NCBI GenBank assembly: GCA_020725115.1
Contig: DYFR01000014.1
Coordinates: forward strand, 1-64,000
Length of the DNA stretch: 64,000 nucleotides
Direction: 5' to 3'
Source: Thiohalomonas denitrificans
GTDB lineage: Bacteria > Pseudomonadota > Gammaproteobacteria > Thiohalomonadales > Thiohalomonadaceae
The position numbers and the translations under genes were made by a program. The notes below the pieces were generated by a model. The model made no database searches, was not told the origin of the DNA, and saw only the letters and a list, made by a program, of their open reading frames with translations. Positions within the stretch are counted from its first letter, which is position 1. Every line of letters starts with the position of its first letter. This document shows positions 21,724 through 32,213 of the stretch, piece by piece.

Positions 21724-23094
21724 ATGAGCCAGGCACTGGAAGTGATCATCCTGGCCGCCGGCCAGGGCACGCGGATGAAATCGGCACTGCCCAAGGTGCT
21801 GCACGCCATCGGCGGCGAGCCGATGCTGGCGCGGGTCTACCGTACCGCCCGCCTGCTCGAACCCAGGCATATCCACATCGTCTACGGCCACGGCGCCGAT
21901 CGGGTGCGCGAACGGCTGGGTCAGCTCGACGCGCAATGGGTATTGCAGGCGCAGCAGCTCGGCACCGGCCACGCGGTGGCGCAGGCGATGCCCGCAGTGA
22001 GCGACGACAGCCGCGTGCTGATCCTCTACGGCGATGTGCCGCTGATCGAAGCGGAGACCCTGGACCGGCTGGTGGATGCCGCCGCCAATGCCCTCGCCGT
22101 CCTCACCATCGAACTGGACAACCCCAGCGGCTATGGCCGCATCGTGCGCGACCGCGACGGTCGCGTGCAGCGCATCGTCGAGCAAAAGGATGCCTCCGAG
22201 GCCGAGCATGCCATCCGCGAGATCAACACCGGCCTGCTCGCCGTCGATGCCGCGCGCCTGCGCAGCTGGCTGGAGCGCCTCGACAACCACAATGCGCAGG
22301 GTGAGTACTACCTCACCGACATCATCGCCATGGCGGTGGAAGATGGCGTCATGATCAACACCGTCAGCGCCCCCGACATCGACCAGGTCTCCGGTATCAA
22401 CGACCGCGCCCAACTGGCGACGCTGGAGCGCGCCCTGCAGCGCCGTCAGGCGCGGCAGCTGATGCTGGCCGGCGTGACGCTGCGCGACCCGGAGCGCTTC
22501 GATCTGCGCGGCGAGCTGTCCGTGGGCCGCGACGTGATCATCGACGTCAACGTGATCATCGAAGGCCGCGTGGTGCTGGGCGACAACGTGACCATCGGCG
22601 CCAACTGCGTGCTGAAGGACGTGGAGATCGGCGCCGGCACGGAAGTGAAGCCGATGAGCATCATCGACAGCGCGGTGATCGGCAATTGCGCCCATATCGG
22701 CCCGTTTGCGCGCATCCGTCCCGACACGCGCATCGCCGACGGCGCCCACATCGGCAACTTCGTCGAGGTGAAGAAGAGCGACATCGGCGCCGGCTCCAAG
22801 GTGAATCATTTGAGCTACATCGGCGACACCACCATGGGCGCGAAGGTGAACATCGGCGCCGGCACCATCACCTGCAACTACGACGGCGCCAACAAGCATC
22901 AAACGATCATCGGCGACGGCGTGTTCGTCGGCTCCGACACCCAACTGGTGGCCCCGGTCACCTTGGCCGACAACGCCACCATCGGCGCCGGCTCCACCAT
23001 CACCAAGGATGCGCCGGCGGGCGAGCTCACCCTGAGCCGCAACAAACAGGTCACCATCAACGGCTGGAAAAGACCGGTGAAGAAAAAGACATGA
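21724..23094 (+). CDS. glmU: Bifunctional UDP-N-acetylglucosamine pyrophosphorylase / glucosamine-1-phosphate acetyltransferase
   Basis: GlmU acetylates glucosamine-1-phosphate and then makes UDP-GlcNAc for peptidoglycan and LPS. The 456-residue protein (the E. coli length) begins with the pyrophosphorylase motif [17 protein letters not shown]. From about residue 250 it has left-handed beta-helix hexapeptides ([26 protein letters not shown]) and NCDGAN-like [14 protein letters not shown] 21724 gives the conserved N-terminus. It is followed by glmS, the preceding step of the pathway. Confidence 0.98.
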   Translation: MSQALEVIILAAGQGTRMKSALPKVLHAIGGEPMLARVYRTARLLEPRHIHIVYGHGADRVRERLGQLDAQWVLQAQQLGTGHAVAQAMPAVSDDSRVLILYGDVPLIEAETLDRLVDAAANALAVLTIELDNPSGYGRIVRDRDGRVQRIVEQKDASEAEHAIREINTGLLAVDAARLRSWLERLDNHNAQGEYYLTDIIAMAVEDGVMINTVSAPDIDQVSGINDRAQLATLERALQRRQARQLMLAGVTLRDPERFDLRGELSVGRDVIIDVNVIIEGRVVLGDNVTIGANCVLKDVEIGAGTEVKPMSIIDSAVIGNCAHIGPFARIRPDTRIADGAHIGNFVEVKKSDIGAGSKVNHLSYIGDTTMGAKVNIGAGTITCNYDGANKHQTIIGDGVFVGSDTQLVAPVTLADNATIGAGSTITKDAPAGELTLSRNKQVTINGWKRPVKKKT

Positions 23095-23103
23095 AAACAC
23101 CCT

Positions 23104-23184
23104 GTCGCAGAGCCGCAGAGACGCAGAGGGTGCGTTGGTAAAAAGCTCGTGCAGTATTCTCTGCGCCTCCGCGTCTCTGCGGCG
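23104..23184. repeat. Octamer (CGCAGAGA) inverted-repeat element between glmU and glmS
   Basis: Left arm CGCAGAGC (23106), CGCAGAGA (23114), CGCAGAGG (23122); right arm CTCTGCGC (23159), CTCCGCGT (23167), CTCTGCGG (23175). The units are exactly eight bases apart on both sides. Confidence 0.9.
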
Positions 23185-23211
23185 GGGTTATTCATTTGTG
23201 AGGAATGAACA

Positions 23212-25044
<1,833 letters not shown>

Positions 25045-25181
25045 GAACAGCAATTTTTCGCAATTTTTGACGGTACTTCGGCCGAAGTTGCCGCCGACTT
25101 GCTGTCAATGCCCGGTTCGGGTGTTCATCGGCCGCAAGTCCGGCCATCCCCCCTGTTCTGAGTGATGTGCGTCCCTTTTGT
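25045..25181. other. Gap after glmS without a recognised gene
   Basis: It holds a CTTCGGCCGAAG palindrome around 25075 and GC-rich sequence. There is no convincing terminator or small gene. Confidence 0.4.
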
Positions 25182-25210
25182 TTGAGGCGGGGAGGGGCTA
25201 TGCGTAGAAT
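25182..25210 (+). promoter_or_regulatory. Sigma-70-type promoter for the P-loop protein gene
   Basis: TTGAGG (25182-25187) and TAGAAT (25205-25210) are separated by 17 bases, with a 40-base leader to ATG 25250. Confidence 0.5.
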
Positions 25211-25249
25211 GAGGCCCGTTTTTGTCCGCTGATTTTCCTACTTGCAGAG

Positions 25250-27166
25250 ATGGCCATGGAACAGATACTTGAGATTCGCGACGGTTGCAGTACCCCTGAG
25301 CAGTTGCTGAAGAGTCGCGCCTTCTCGCGCTATCTGAACATCTATAAAAAGGCCTTCGTCGATGAGCTGGGGGCGCGCGAGGGGCGGCAGCGTCCGGAGG
25401 CGCAGCATCGTGCGGCGATGTTCAAGGATCTGTCGGCGCGCGAGGTGCTGGCGATTCTGCAGGGGCCGATGCCGTCCACCGAAGAGGGTGTGGAACGGGC
25501 GCGGGCGGTGGTGCGTTTTCTCGATGGCGCCTTTCACCATTACCGCGCCAGCGGCTACAAGCGCCTGGTGCGGCTGCAAAATGATGTGGTTTCCACCGGC
25601 GAGGAGACACCGGATACGGTGAAGGACAAGGTGACGGCCAAGGCGCGCAGCCTGGCGGATCTGATCCTGGAGACGCGCCGCGACCTGCTGGCCAGGGTGG
25701 ATCTGGAACACGGCGTGCGTCGCACGCCCGGCCTAGACCCGTCGCCCAATGTGACCGCGGGCGAAATCTCCGGTCACTACCTCAATCTGCCGGGCGACTA
25801 TGTGGCGCTGTCTCATGTGCCGCTCACCATCGCCGCCGACATTCTCACGGGCGTCGATTATTCGACCCCGTCCAACAAGCGCGCCAAGCCGTTTTACGAG
25901 CTCGACCACAACCCCTTCGACAGCGACAGGTTCGCGCCGGATGAGTGGGTGTCGGTGCCGTTACAGGTGGGCAGCTCGCTGATCGTTGCCTATCTGCACA
26001 AATCGCGCGGCAGTATCGAGATGGAGCCGGGCCTGCTCAATCTGTTTCCCTTTGCGCACATCGCCGACATCCAGGCGGGGCGGCGCCCGGACGGCATCTT
26101 CATCTTCTGCGACCCCAACGCCGACGCCGGCGATCTCGGTTACTGGTGGGATGCGGCCAATGAGGTGCTGGTGGGGATGGTGCCGAATCGTGACGAGCTG
26201 AAGTACTTCGGTTACTGCAAGAAACCGATTCTGACCCTGCACAACGTGCTCGCCATCCGCAAGGGCGAGATCCCGCTGCACTGCGGTTGCACGCGCTATC
26301 TGGTGCGCTTCGACAATAACGAGCCGTATATCACCGAGATGCGCGTGAAGGCCGATGACATGGGCCGCGTGGTGCTCACGCGCGGCGGCGATGGCCTGGT
26401 TCGGCCGATCTTCTTCGGCACCGAGACCGGCGCCTTTGCCTGCCTCGACGGTTTCAGCGAGCAGGCGAAGATCCAGATGCTCGGCCGTGAGGTGGGCTAC
26501 AACAAGGACACCGGCTCCAATGCGCGGCAGATTGTGCCGGTCACCGACGATAGCGAGGTGTTCCGCGGCGACGTGCTCGACGTGTTGCTGTACATGAACA
26601 ACTTCGATCTGATCCCGCAGGGCAGCAGCACCATCGACATCGACATGAGCGTGGAGCAGGCCATCGAGCATTTCCGTCTCGGCGAGCGCGTGGCGGCCGG
26701 TTCCACCTCCACCCATCGCGGTGCCAAGGAGTCGAGTTACTGGGCCAATCCCTTCCCGCTGCTCAAGGACAACGACGGCACCATCCTGCATCCCGATCTG
26801 CACGACAAGTTCTCCATCACCGAGGCGGGTTTCATCGGCGATCTGAAGGCGCTGATGGCACGCGGCGAGATCAAGGTGGGCGTTGCCCACAGTCAGTTGA
26901 TGGCCGGCGTCTACAGCGGCAACAGCGATGACGATCTGGTGCGCTGTGGCTACGCCAATCGCCATGAGGTGGAAATGAAGGCCCCCGAACGTCTGGGTGA
27001 GGATCTGATCGAGCTGATCAAGGCGCGTGCCCAGGCAAAGCGCGAACGCCTGGGCGGCAGTGTCGCCGAGGTGAGCATCACCGTGGCGCTGGTGGGCGAC
27101 AGCCGCACCGGTAAATCTGAAACAGCGGAAAAGATGGAGGGGATCCTCTCTCTCTATCTGGTTTGA
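25250..27166 (+). CDS. Large protein of unknown function with a P-loop at the extreme C-terminus
   Basis: I do not recognise this 638-residue cytoplasmic protein. Composition and codon use resemble its neighbours, so it is a real gene. Near the end, residues 616-624 read GDSRTGKSE followed by TAEKM, which resembles the Walker A of HPr kinases (GxSGxGKSETA) and, more loosely, ATP-dependent PEP carboxykinases. In those families 100 or more residues follow the P-loop; here the protein stops after 14. A (CT)5 run (27146-27155) precedes the stop, but the shifted frame downstream shows no family motif. The segment MSVEQAIEHFRLGERVAAGS (about 464-483) loosely recalls a PEPCK motif. Function is left open. 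Confidence 0.6.
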   Translation: MAMEQILEIRDGCSTPEQLLKSRAFSRYLNIYKKAFVDELGAREGRQRPEAQHRAAMFKDLSAREVLAILQGPMPSTEEGVERARAVVRFLDGAFHHYRASGYKRLVRLQNDVVSTGEETPDTVKDKVTAKARSLADLILETRRDLLARVDLEHGVRRTPGLDPSPNVTAGEISGHYLNLPGDYVALSHVPLTIAADILTGVDYSTPSNKRAKPFYELDHNPFDSDRFAPDEWVSVPLQVGSSLIVAYLHKSRGSIEMEPGLLNLFPFAHIADIQAGRRPDGIFIFCDPNADAGDLGYWWDAANEVLVGMVPNRDELKYFGYCKKPILTLHNVLAIRKGEIPLHCGCTRYLVRFDNNEPYITEMRVKADDMGRVVLTRGGDGLVRPIFFGTETGAFACLDGFSEQAKIQMLGREVGYNKDTGSNARQIVPVTDDSEVFRGDVLDVLLYMNNFDLIPQGSSTIDIDMSVEQAIEHFRLGERVAAGSTSTHRGAKESSYWANPFPLLKDNDGTILHPDLHDKFSITEAGFIGDLKALMARGEIKVGVAHSQLMAGVYSGNSDDDLVRCGYANRHEVEMKAPERLGEDLIELIKARAQAKRERLGGSVAEVSITVALVGDSRTGKSETAEKMEGILSLYLV

Positions 27167-27296
27167 TGGTGACCGGTTCCCGCTGCAGGATGCCCTGCCC
27201 ACACCACGCACGGTGGTGATGCTTGCCGTTGTTCTGCACGCCGGCGTGCTACGCTAACGGGCAGCCTTTTCGGATCACGCACTTCAGAGTCCAGCC

Positions 27297-27842
27297 ATGG
27301 CGCTTACCGCAACCATCTTCAAGACCGAGCTGCAGATCGCGGACATGGATCGCGGTTACTACGCCGACCACATCCTGACCCTGGCACGTCATCCGTCGGA
27401 AACCGACGAGCGCATGATGGTGCGCCTGCTGGCCTTCGCCCTCCATGCGGGCGAGGCCCTGCAATTCACCAGAGGGGTGTGCGCCGACGACGAGCCGCAG
27501 TTGTGGGAACGCAGCCTGAGCGACGAAATCCTGCTGTGGATCGAGGTGGGCATGCCCGATGAGCGACGCCTGCGCAAGGCCTGCAACCGCGCGCGCCAGG
27601 TGGTGTTGTATGCCTATGGTGGCCGCACCGCAGAACAGTGGTGGGAGCGCACCGCGCCGGAGTTGCGGCGCTTCGACAATCTGCAGGTGTTCAATCTGCC
27701 GCAGGAAGCGACGCGGGCGCTGGCCGGGCTGGTGAACCGCAGCATGCAGTTGCAGTGCACCGTGCAGGAGGGGCAGGTGTGGCTCGGCAATGCGGATGCG
27801 ACGGTGTTGATTGAGCCGCAGCGCTGGCTGGGAGAGGCCTAG
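27297..27842 (+). CDS. yaeQ: YaeQ family protein
   Basis: The 181-residue protein matches YaeQ, which has a PD-(D/E)XK nuclease-like fold: [46 protein letters not shown] and [15 protein letters not shown]. The D-E-K pattern is present in WIEVG and the ARQVVLY strand. Its cellular role is not established. It directly precedes arfB. Confidence 0.92.
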   Translation: MALTATIFKTELQIADMDRGYYADHILTLARHPSETDERMMVRLLAFALHAGEALQFTRGVCADDEPQLWERSLSDEILLWIEVGMPDERRLRKACNRARQVVLYAYGGRTAEQWWERTAPELRRFDNLQVFNLPQEATRALAGLVNRSMQLQCTVQEGQVWLGNADATVLIEPQRWLGEA

Positions 27843-27844
27843 GC

Positions 27845-28258
27845 GTGCTGTCGATCTCGCGCCAGGTGGAGATCCCGGACAATGAGATCGAGCTCAGTGC
27901 CATCCGCGCCCAGGGGGCAGGCGGGCAAAACGTCAACAAGGTGTCGAGTGCGGTGCATCTGCGCTTTGATATCCGCGCCTCGTCGTTGCCGGAGTTCTAC
28001 AAGGAGCGCCTGCTGGCATTGAGCGATCAGCGCATCAGTGCCGACGGCGTGGTGGTGATCAAGTCGCAGGAGCACCGCAGTCTGGAAAAGAATCGCGAGG
28101 CGGCGCTGGCGCGGCTGCAGACGCTGATCCGTGAGGCCGGTGTGGTGCAGAAAAAACGCCGTCCCACCAGGCCGACGCGCGGTTCGCAGCAGCGGCGCGT
28201 CGATGAAAAGAAACTGCGCGGGCGCGACAAGGCGTTGCGCCGGCCGGTGGTGGACTGA
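27845..28258 (+). CDS. arfB: Alternative ribosome-rescue factor / peptidyl-tRNA hydrolase ArfB (YaeJ)
   Basis: ArfB enters ribosomes stalled on mRNA ends and hydrolyses peptidyl-tRNA. The 137-residue protein has [21 protein letters not shown] with the catalytic GGQ motif and the basic C-terminal tail ([21 protein letters not shown]) that binds the mRNA channel. The start is GTG 27845, two bases after the yaeQ stop, so the two are likely co-translated. Confidence 0.93.
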   Translation: MLSISRQVEIPDNEIELSAIRAQGAGGQNVNKVSSAVHLRFDIRASSLPEFYKERLLALSDQRISADGVVVIKSQEHRSLEKNREAALARLQTLIREAGVVQKKRRPTRPTRGSQQRRVDEKKLRGRDKALRRPVVD

Positions 28259-28318
28259 ACGCGTGCCCGTCGGGTTACGCTGCGCCAATCCGATCTGCAT
28301 GTGTTGCATGGAGGTGTC

Positions 28319-28822
28319 ATGAGCCGCTTCGCCGCCATCGACTTCGAGACCGCCAGCCACGGCAGGGACAGTGCCTGTGCGCTGGGTGTGGTGGTGGTTG
28401 AGGACGGTCGGATCGTGCAGGCGTTGTATGAGCTGATCCGCCCGCCGGCGCGGCAGTTTTCCTTTACGCATATCCATGGCTTGACGTGGGCCGACGTGAA
28501 GGATGCGCCGTCCTTCGATGCGGTGTGGGCCGCCATGGCGCCCGTGCTGGCGGGGGTCGAGTTTCTGGCGGCGCACAACGCGCCGTTCGACAAGGGCGTA
28601 CTTGGCGCCTGTTGCGCCACCTATGGGCTGACGGTTCCGGCGCAGCCCTTTGTCTGTACCGTGCGCCTGGCGCGGGCGCAGTGGGACATACACCCGACCC
28701 GGCTGCCCGATGTGTGCCGCCATCTTGGTATCGAGCTGCGCCACCATCAGGCGGATTCGGATGCAGAGGCCTGTGCGCGCATCGTCATCGCGGCGGAGCA
28801 GGCGGGTTGGCGCCACCGCTGA
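28319..28822 (+). CDS. DEDDh-type 3'-5' exonuclease
   Basis: The 167-residue protein is a stand-alone exonuclease domain like DNA polymerase III epsilon: AAIDFETAS supplies the first Asp/Glu pair, AHNAPFDKGVL the second Asp, and HHQADSDAEAC the His and last Asp. There is no C-terminal polymerase- or BRCT-binding region. GGAGG lies 5 bases before ATG 28319. Probable role in DNA proofreading or nucleic-acid degradation, not further defined. Confidence 0.88.
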   Translation: MSRFAAIDFETASHGRDSACALGVVVVEDGRIVQALYELIRPPARQFSFTHIHGLTWADVKDAPSFDAVWAAMAPVLAGVEFLAAHNAPFDKGVLGACCATYGLTVPAQPFVCTVRLARAQWDIHPTRLPDVCRHLGIELRHHQADSDAEACARIVIAAEQAGWRHR

Positions 28823-28900
28823 ATCAAGTATTCCGCATGGACATCCGCCTCATGCCTGGCGAAACACTTCTTTGGCGCCGACGCGGACTCCTGCGGGTGT

Positions 28901-30115
28901 TCAGGCGCCGATGATGCGGTCGTAGATGAGGTAGCCGGCGACGTAGGTGCCAATGGAGGAGCCGAAACCGGCGAGGAAGAATACCAGCAGGGTGCGCGAG
29001 ACGCGGTTCTTCCACCAGCCACGCCAGTGGGTGACGTCATGGCGCAGGTTGTTGAAGTCGGCCACGCGCGGTTTTCTGAAATACAGCTCCACCGCGCCGG
29101 CCACCATGCTGGCACCGATCATCGGGTTGAGCGAGGTCCACGGTGCGGCGAGAAAGGCCGCCAGGATAGTGGCCGGATGGCCGCCTGCAATGAGTGCGCC
29201 GAGCGCCGACAGCGTGCCGTTGATCAGGATCCAGTCCCATAGCATGGTCATGCCCAGCTCGGGGCTGCGGCTGAAGCCGATGACGAAGCCGAGCAGGATC
29301 ACGGCAACGATCAGCCAGGGAATGAGTTTGGGCCAGCGTGCCGGCTGTGGGCGCGCCTCCAGCCGCTGCACCGCCGCTTGTGGCTGGGTGCAGGCAGTTT
29401 CGTTTTCCAGATGTGCGGCGATGCCCTTGAGATGGCCTGCGCCGATCACGACGAGGATATTCCGGTGGCCGCTGGCCTGAGCCTCCTCGCACAGCCGCGC
29501 CGCCATGTACTCGTCGCGTTCGGCGATGAGCGGTTCATACAGCACGGTGCTGCGGTCGGCGAACTCGGCAAAGGTGGTTTCGAGGAGGTCACCCTGCTTG
29601 AGATTCTCGATCTCCTGTTCGCTCACCTGCTCGCGTGACAGCACGCTGCCCAGCAGGCCGCCGACGATGCCGAGGCGTTGCCACCACGGCACGTTGTGAT
29701 AGACGCGGCGCAGGGTGATGCCGATGTCGCGGTCGATGAGCAGCACCGGCAGGCCGCGCGCCAGAGCGCCTTCCATGGCCGCTTGCATTTCCGCGCCGGG
29801 CCGGATGTCGAACTGCTCGGCGAGGCGCTGCTGGTAGGCGCCCAGGGCCAGGCTGGCCGCCATCATGGTGGTGCGGCCCTGGCGGAACACCTGGTACAGA
29901 TCGGTCTGGCCCCACACATCCGGATTGACCAGTGCCTGATGCCGTGCCGGACACAGCTCGATGGCCACCGCGTCGAAATGCGCGCCCTCCAGCAGCGTCA
30001 GCACATCTTCGGCGCTGGAGCGCGAAACATGGGCGGTGCCGAGCAGGGTGTAGGTGGTGTCGCCACGGGTGATGCTGCGCAGGGGGCCGCTGGTGCGGAT
30101 CGTTTCTTCGGACAT
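28901..30115 (-). CDS. TraB/GumN-family membrane protein
   Basis: The 404-residue protein has the TraB core: LLGTAHVSRSSAEDV, AIELCPARHQAL and VIGAGHLKGIAAHL, whose conserved GxxH and GxGHL histidines suggest a metallopeptidase-like site. After about residue 265 follow several membrane helices (LIPWLIVAVILLGFVIGF, TLSALGALIAGGHPATILAAF, and two more), so the soluble domain is tethered. The founding TraB of Enterococcus shuts down pheromone production; bacterial chromosomal members are uncharacterised. It is convergent with the exonuclease gene. Confidence 0.88.
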   Translation of the reverse strand: MSEETIRTSGPLRSITRGDTTYTLLGTAHVSRSSAEDVLTLLEGAHFDAVAIELCPARHQALVNPDVWGQTDLYQVFRQGRTTMMAASLALGAYQQRLAEQFDIRPGAEMQAAMEGALARGLPVLLIDRDIGITLRRVYHNVPWWQRLGIVGGLLGSVLSREQVSEQEIENLKQGDLLETTFAEFADRSTVLYEPLIAERDEYMAARLCEEAQASGHRNILVVIGAGHLKGIAAHLENETACTQPQAAVQRLEARPQPARWPKLIPWLIVAVILLGFVIGFSRSPELGMTMLWDWILINGTLSALGALIAGGHPATILAAFLAAPWTSLNPMIGASMVAGAVELYFRKPRVADFNNLRHDVTHWRGWWKNRVSRTLLVFFLAGFGSSIGTYVAGYLIYDRIIGA

Positions 30116-30165
30116 GAATAGAGTTCGTTGGCGATGGAAGGGGGGATTATCCCCGCAAGGGAGGT

Positions 30166-30275
30166 AAATTCAAAATCCAGGATTCAAGATTGAAAACTCG
30201 CGTGGCCGCGTTCATGCTGTTTTTGAATTTTGAATTTTGAATTTTGAATTTTGAATTTTGAATTTTGAATTTGAG
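30166..30275. repeat. Heptamer inverted-repeat element with seven exact TTTTGAA units
   Basis: Left arm in strict 7-base register: AAATTCA (30166), AAATCCA (30173), GGATTCA (30180), AGATTGA (30187). Right arm: seven identical TTTTGAA units from 30221 to 30269 and a partial one. The spacer contains GTTCATGCTGTTTTTGAA, shared with the elements at 35102 and 36637. The array runs right up to the next gene's start. Confidence 0.9.
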
Positions 30276-30283
30276 TGCAAGCC

Positions 30284-30964
30284 ATGCTCCTCGCCATCAT
30301 CGGCCTCCTGATCCTCGCCCTGACCCTGCTGCCTGCGCTGTGGGCGAAGGCCGTGCTGCGCCGTTACAGCGGTGTGCGCAGCGATTATCCCGGCAGCGGC
30401 GGCGAGCTGGCGCGCCATCTGCTCGATCGCCACGGCCTGCAACAGGTGGCGGTGGAAACCACGGAGCAGGGCGACCATTATGACCCGCTGGCCAAGGTGG
30501 TGCGGCTGGCGCCGGAGCATTACAACGGCCGTTCGCTTACCGCCGTGACGGTGGCGGCCCATGAAGTGGGTCATGCGCTGCAGGATCATGCCGGCTATGC
30601 GCCGCTGGCCTGGCGCACACGCCTGGTGCGCCTGGCCCAGGGGGCGGAGAAGGCCGGTGCGGTACTGATGCTGGCGCTGCCGGTGCTCACCGTGCTGACG
30701 CGCGCACCGTCTGCCGGTCTGGTGGTGCTGCTGGCCGGTCTGGCCAGTTTCGGTACCGCCATCCTGGTGCACCTGGTCACCCTGCCGGTGGAACTGGACG
30801 CCAGTTACCGTCGCGCCCTGCCGCTGCTGGCCTCAGGCTATCTGCCGCGCAACGACCTGCGCCCGGCACGGCAGATCCTCACCGCCTGCGCCTTCACCTA
30901 CGTCGCTGCCTCGCTGTTCAGCGTGCTCAACCTGTGGCGCTGGCTGGCAATCCTGCGGCGCTGA
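30284..30964 (+). CDS. YugP-like zinc metallopeptidase, membrane-bound
   Basis: The 226-residue protein (COG2738 family) has an N-terminal membrane helix (LLAIIGLLILALTLLPALW), the zinc-binding AAHEVGHALQDHAGY (HEXXH type, about residues 87-91) and two further hydrophobic segments. Its substrate is unknown. ATG 30284 fits the conserved start; GTG 30275 is also possible. There is no Shine-Dalgarno because a TTTTGAA array occupies the leader. Confidence 0.85.
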   Translation: MLLAIIGLLILALTLLPALWAKAVLRRYSGVRSDYPGSGGELARHLLDRHGLQQVAVETTEQGDHYDPLAKVVRLAPEHYNGRSLTAVTVAAHEVGHALQDHAGYAPLAWRTRLVRLAQGAEKAGAVLMLALPVLTVLTRAPSAGLVVLLAGLASFGTAILVHLVTLPVELDASYRRALPLLASGYLPRNDLRPARQILTACAFTYVAASLFSVLNLWRWLAILRR

Positions 30965-30979
30965 TCTCTCGATGGTTTT

Positions 30980-31052
30980 GCAGGAGCCCACTCCGTGGGC
31001 GAACACGGCGCATGGCCTGGGCGTCTGTTCGCCGAGGGGACCCGGCTCCTGC
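30980..31052. repeat. REP-like inverted pair
   Basis: GCAGGAGCCCACTCCGTGGG with following CGAACA (30980-31005) faces TGTTCGCC (31026) and GGCTCCTGC (31044-31052). The left half is the repeat also found at 13802. It lies between the convergent metallopeptidase and TPR genes, where it may act as a bidirectional terminator. Confidence 0.7.
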
Positions 31053-31062
31053 GACGGAAGAA

Positions 31063-31380
31063 TTACGCGCGGGGCGTTTGCAGTCGCTTGAGAAACACCC
31101 GCATCTCCTTCGCCGCCTGGATATCGCCCTTTTCCTGCGCAATGCGTATGCCTTCCTCGTAGGCGGCGACGGCCTCGTCGTTGCGGTCGGCCGCCGCCAG
31201 GGCCTTGCCGAGCAGCTTGTGGCTGGCGGAATGGGCTGGGTCGTGACGCAGGGCGGCGCGCAGATGGTCGACGGCACGGTCGTAGTCATCCTGCTTGAGA
31301 TACGCGCTGCCGAGGCCGAAGCGCAACATCAGGTTGTCCTGGCCGGCGGCGAGCAGTTTTTCCAGTACGGTGATGTCCAT
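31063..31380 (-). CDS. TPR-repeat protein
   Basis: The 105-residue protein consists of tetratricopeptide helices: LMLRFGLGSAYLKQDDYDRAVDHLRAAL, ASHKLLGKALAAADRNDEAVAAYEEGI and a capping helix. No signal peptide is seen. ATG 31380 is taken as the start, since the longer frame runs into an octamer repeat. Likely a protein-binding adaptor. Confidence 0.8.
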   Translation of the reverse strand: MDITVLEKLLAAGQDNLMLRFGLGSAYLKQDDYDRAVDHLRAALRHDPAHSASHKLLGKALAAADRNDEAVAAYEEGIRIAQEKGDIQAAKEMRVFLKRLQTPRA

Positions 31381-31436
31381 GTGCAGGAGATGGGGCCTGT
31401 CGGTTGCCGCGGCAAGGTACGGCAAGACCCTATTGG

Positions 31437-31542
31437 CGCGGAGACGCAGAGTTGGCGGGGCGGGTGCATCATCGGCCCCCAACGATGCCGCCCAGCCGCA
31501 CGCACCAGGTGTTCGCAAAAATAATCTCCGCGTCTCTGCGAC
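31437..31542. repeat. Octamer (CGCAGAGA) inverted-repeat element between methyltransferase and TPR genes
   Basis: Left arm CGCGGAGA (31437) and CGCAGAGT (31445); right arm CTCCGCGT (31526) and CTCTGCGA (31534). This copy has two units per arm and a 73-base spacer. Confidence 0.8.
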
Positions 31543-31551
31543 AGAGGATTT

Positions 31552-32130
31552 TCAAACCACCGGCCGCTGCGCCACCAGATACGCCTCGTTGCGCAGGCCG
31601 CGCGCGGTGTCGCCCAGCGTGTCCTCCTCGCGGTAGGCGATGACGTCCAGTTCCGCGAACAGGTGCAGCAGTTCGTTGCACGCCAGACGGAAGGCGGGAT
31701 TGCCGGGGCCGTGTTCGCTCACCTGGGCGCGGGTCCAGGTCTGGTAGTAGAGCAGGCCGCCGGGCTTGAGGGCGGCGGCGATGGCCGGGCACAGGCGGCG
31801 CTCCAGATAGCGGCCGACGACGATGACGTTGAAGTGATGTTCCGGCAGGCCGTGCAGCGTCAGGTCGCGCACCTCGGCGGCGAGCGGCAGGTCGTGGCCG
31901 CGGGCGTGGGCGTTGAGCTTGTCGATGGCAACGGGGGAGATATCCCAGGCCACGGTGTCGAGGCCGCGCGCGGCGAGCAGCAGGGCATTGGCGCCGAGGC
32001 CGCAGGCGAGGTCCAGTGCCGTGCCGTGGGACGGCAGCAGGTGGGCATAGTCGCTCAGTACCTGCACGGGGCGGCCATCGCCCACCTGGGCGTCACGATA
32101 GCGGGTGTTCCACTTGTCGGCGTCGGACAC
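31552..32130 (-). CDS. SAM-dependent methyltransferase (TehB-like)
   Basis: The 192-residue class I methyltransferase has KWNTRYRDAQ at its start, the SAM site ALDLACGLGANALLLAARG (about residues 36-54), VAWDISPVAIDKLNAHA and a late LKPGGLLYYQTW strand. The substrate is unknown. GTG 32130 is taken as the start because everything upstream in this frame is translated repeat. The bases before it are an AGTTTCG array, so no Shine-Dalgarno is present. Confidence 0.82.
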   Translation of the reverse strand: MSDADKWNTRYRDAQVGDGRPVQVLSDYAHLLPSHGTALDLACGLGANALLLAARGLDTVAWDISPVAIDKLNAHARGHDLPLAAEVRDLTLHGLPEHHFNVIVVGRYLERRLCPAIAAALKPGGLLYYQTWTRAQVSEHGPGNPAFRLACNELLHLFAELDVIAYREEDTLGDTARGLRNEAYLVAQRPVV

Positions 32131-32136
32131 TTTTTT

Positions 32137-32205
32137 AGTTTCGAGTTTCGAGTTTCGAGTTTCGAGTTTCGAGTTGAGGTTATTCGAAACCCGCAACTCG
32201 AAACG
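32137..32205. repeat. Heptamer inverted-repeat element with five exact AGTTTCG units
   Basis: Five exact AGTTTCG units run from 32137 to 32171. The opposite arm, in strict 7-base register, is CGAAACC (32185), CGCAACT (32192) and CGAAACG (32199). The spacer is only about 13 bases. It fills the gap between trkH and the methyltransferase. Confidence 0.9.
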
Positions 32206-32213
32206 GCCGTTTT

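Noticed and set aside
23095-23211. glmS ribozyme/riboswitch
   Set aside because: The gap is only 117 bases and is filled by the octamer inverted repeat; the ribozyme is known mainly in Gram-positive bacteria.
25250-27166. PrkA/YeaG serine kinase
   Set aside because: First suspected from size and the P-loop, but none of the YeaG motifs are present and the P-loop is at the wrong end.
27143-27279. Frameshifted continuation of the P-loop protein
   Set aside because: Shifting at the (CT)5 run gives about 30 more residues, but they show no kinase or PEPCK motif, so a simple frameshift is not supported.
30166-30275. CRISPR array
   Set aside because: The tandem units are seven bases with no spacers between them, and no cas gene is nearby.
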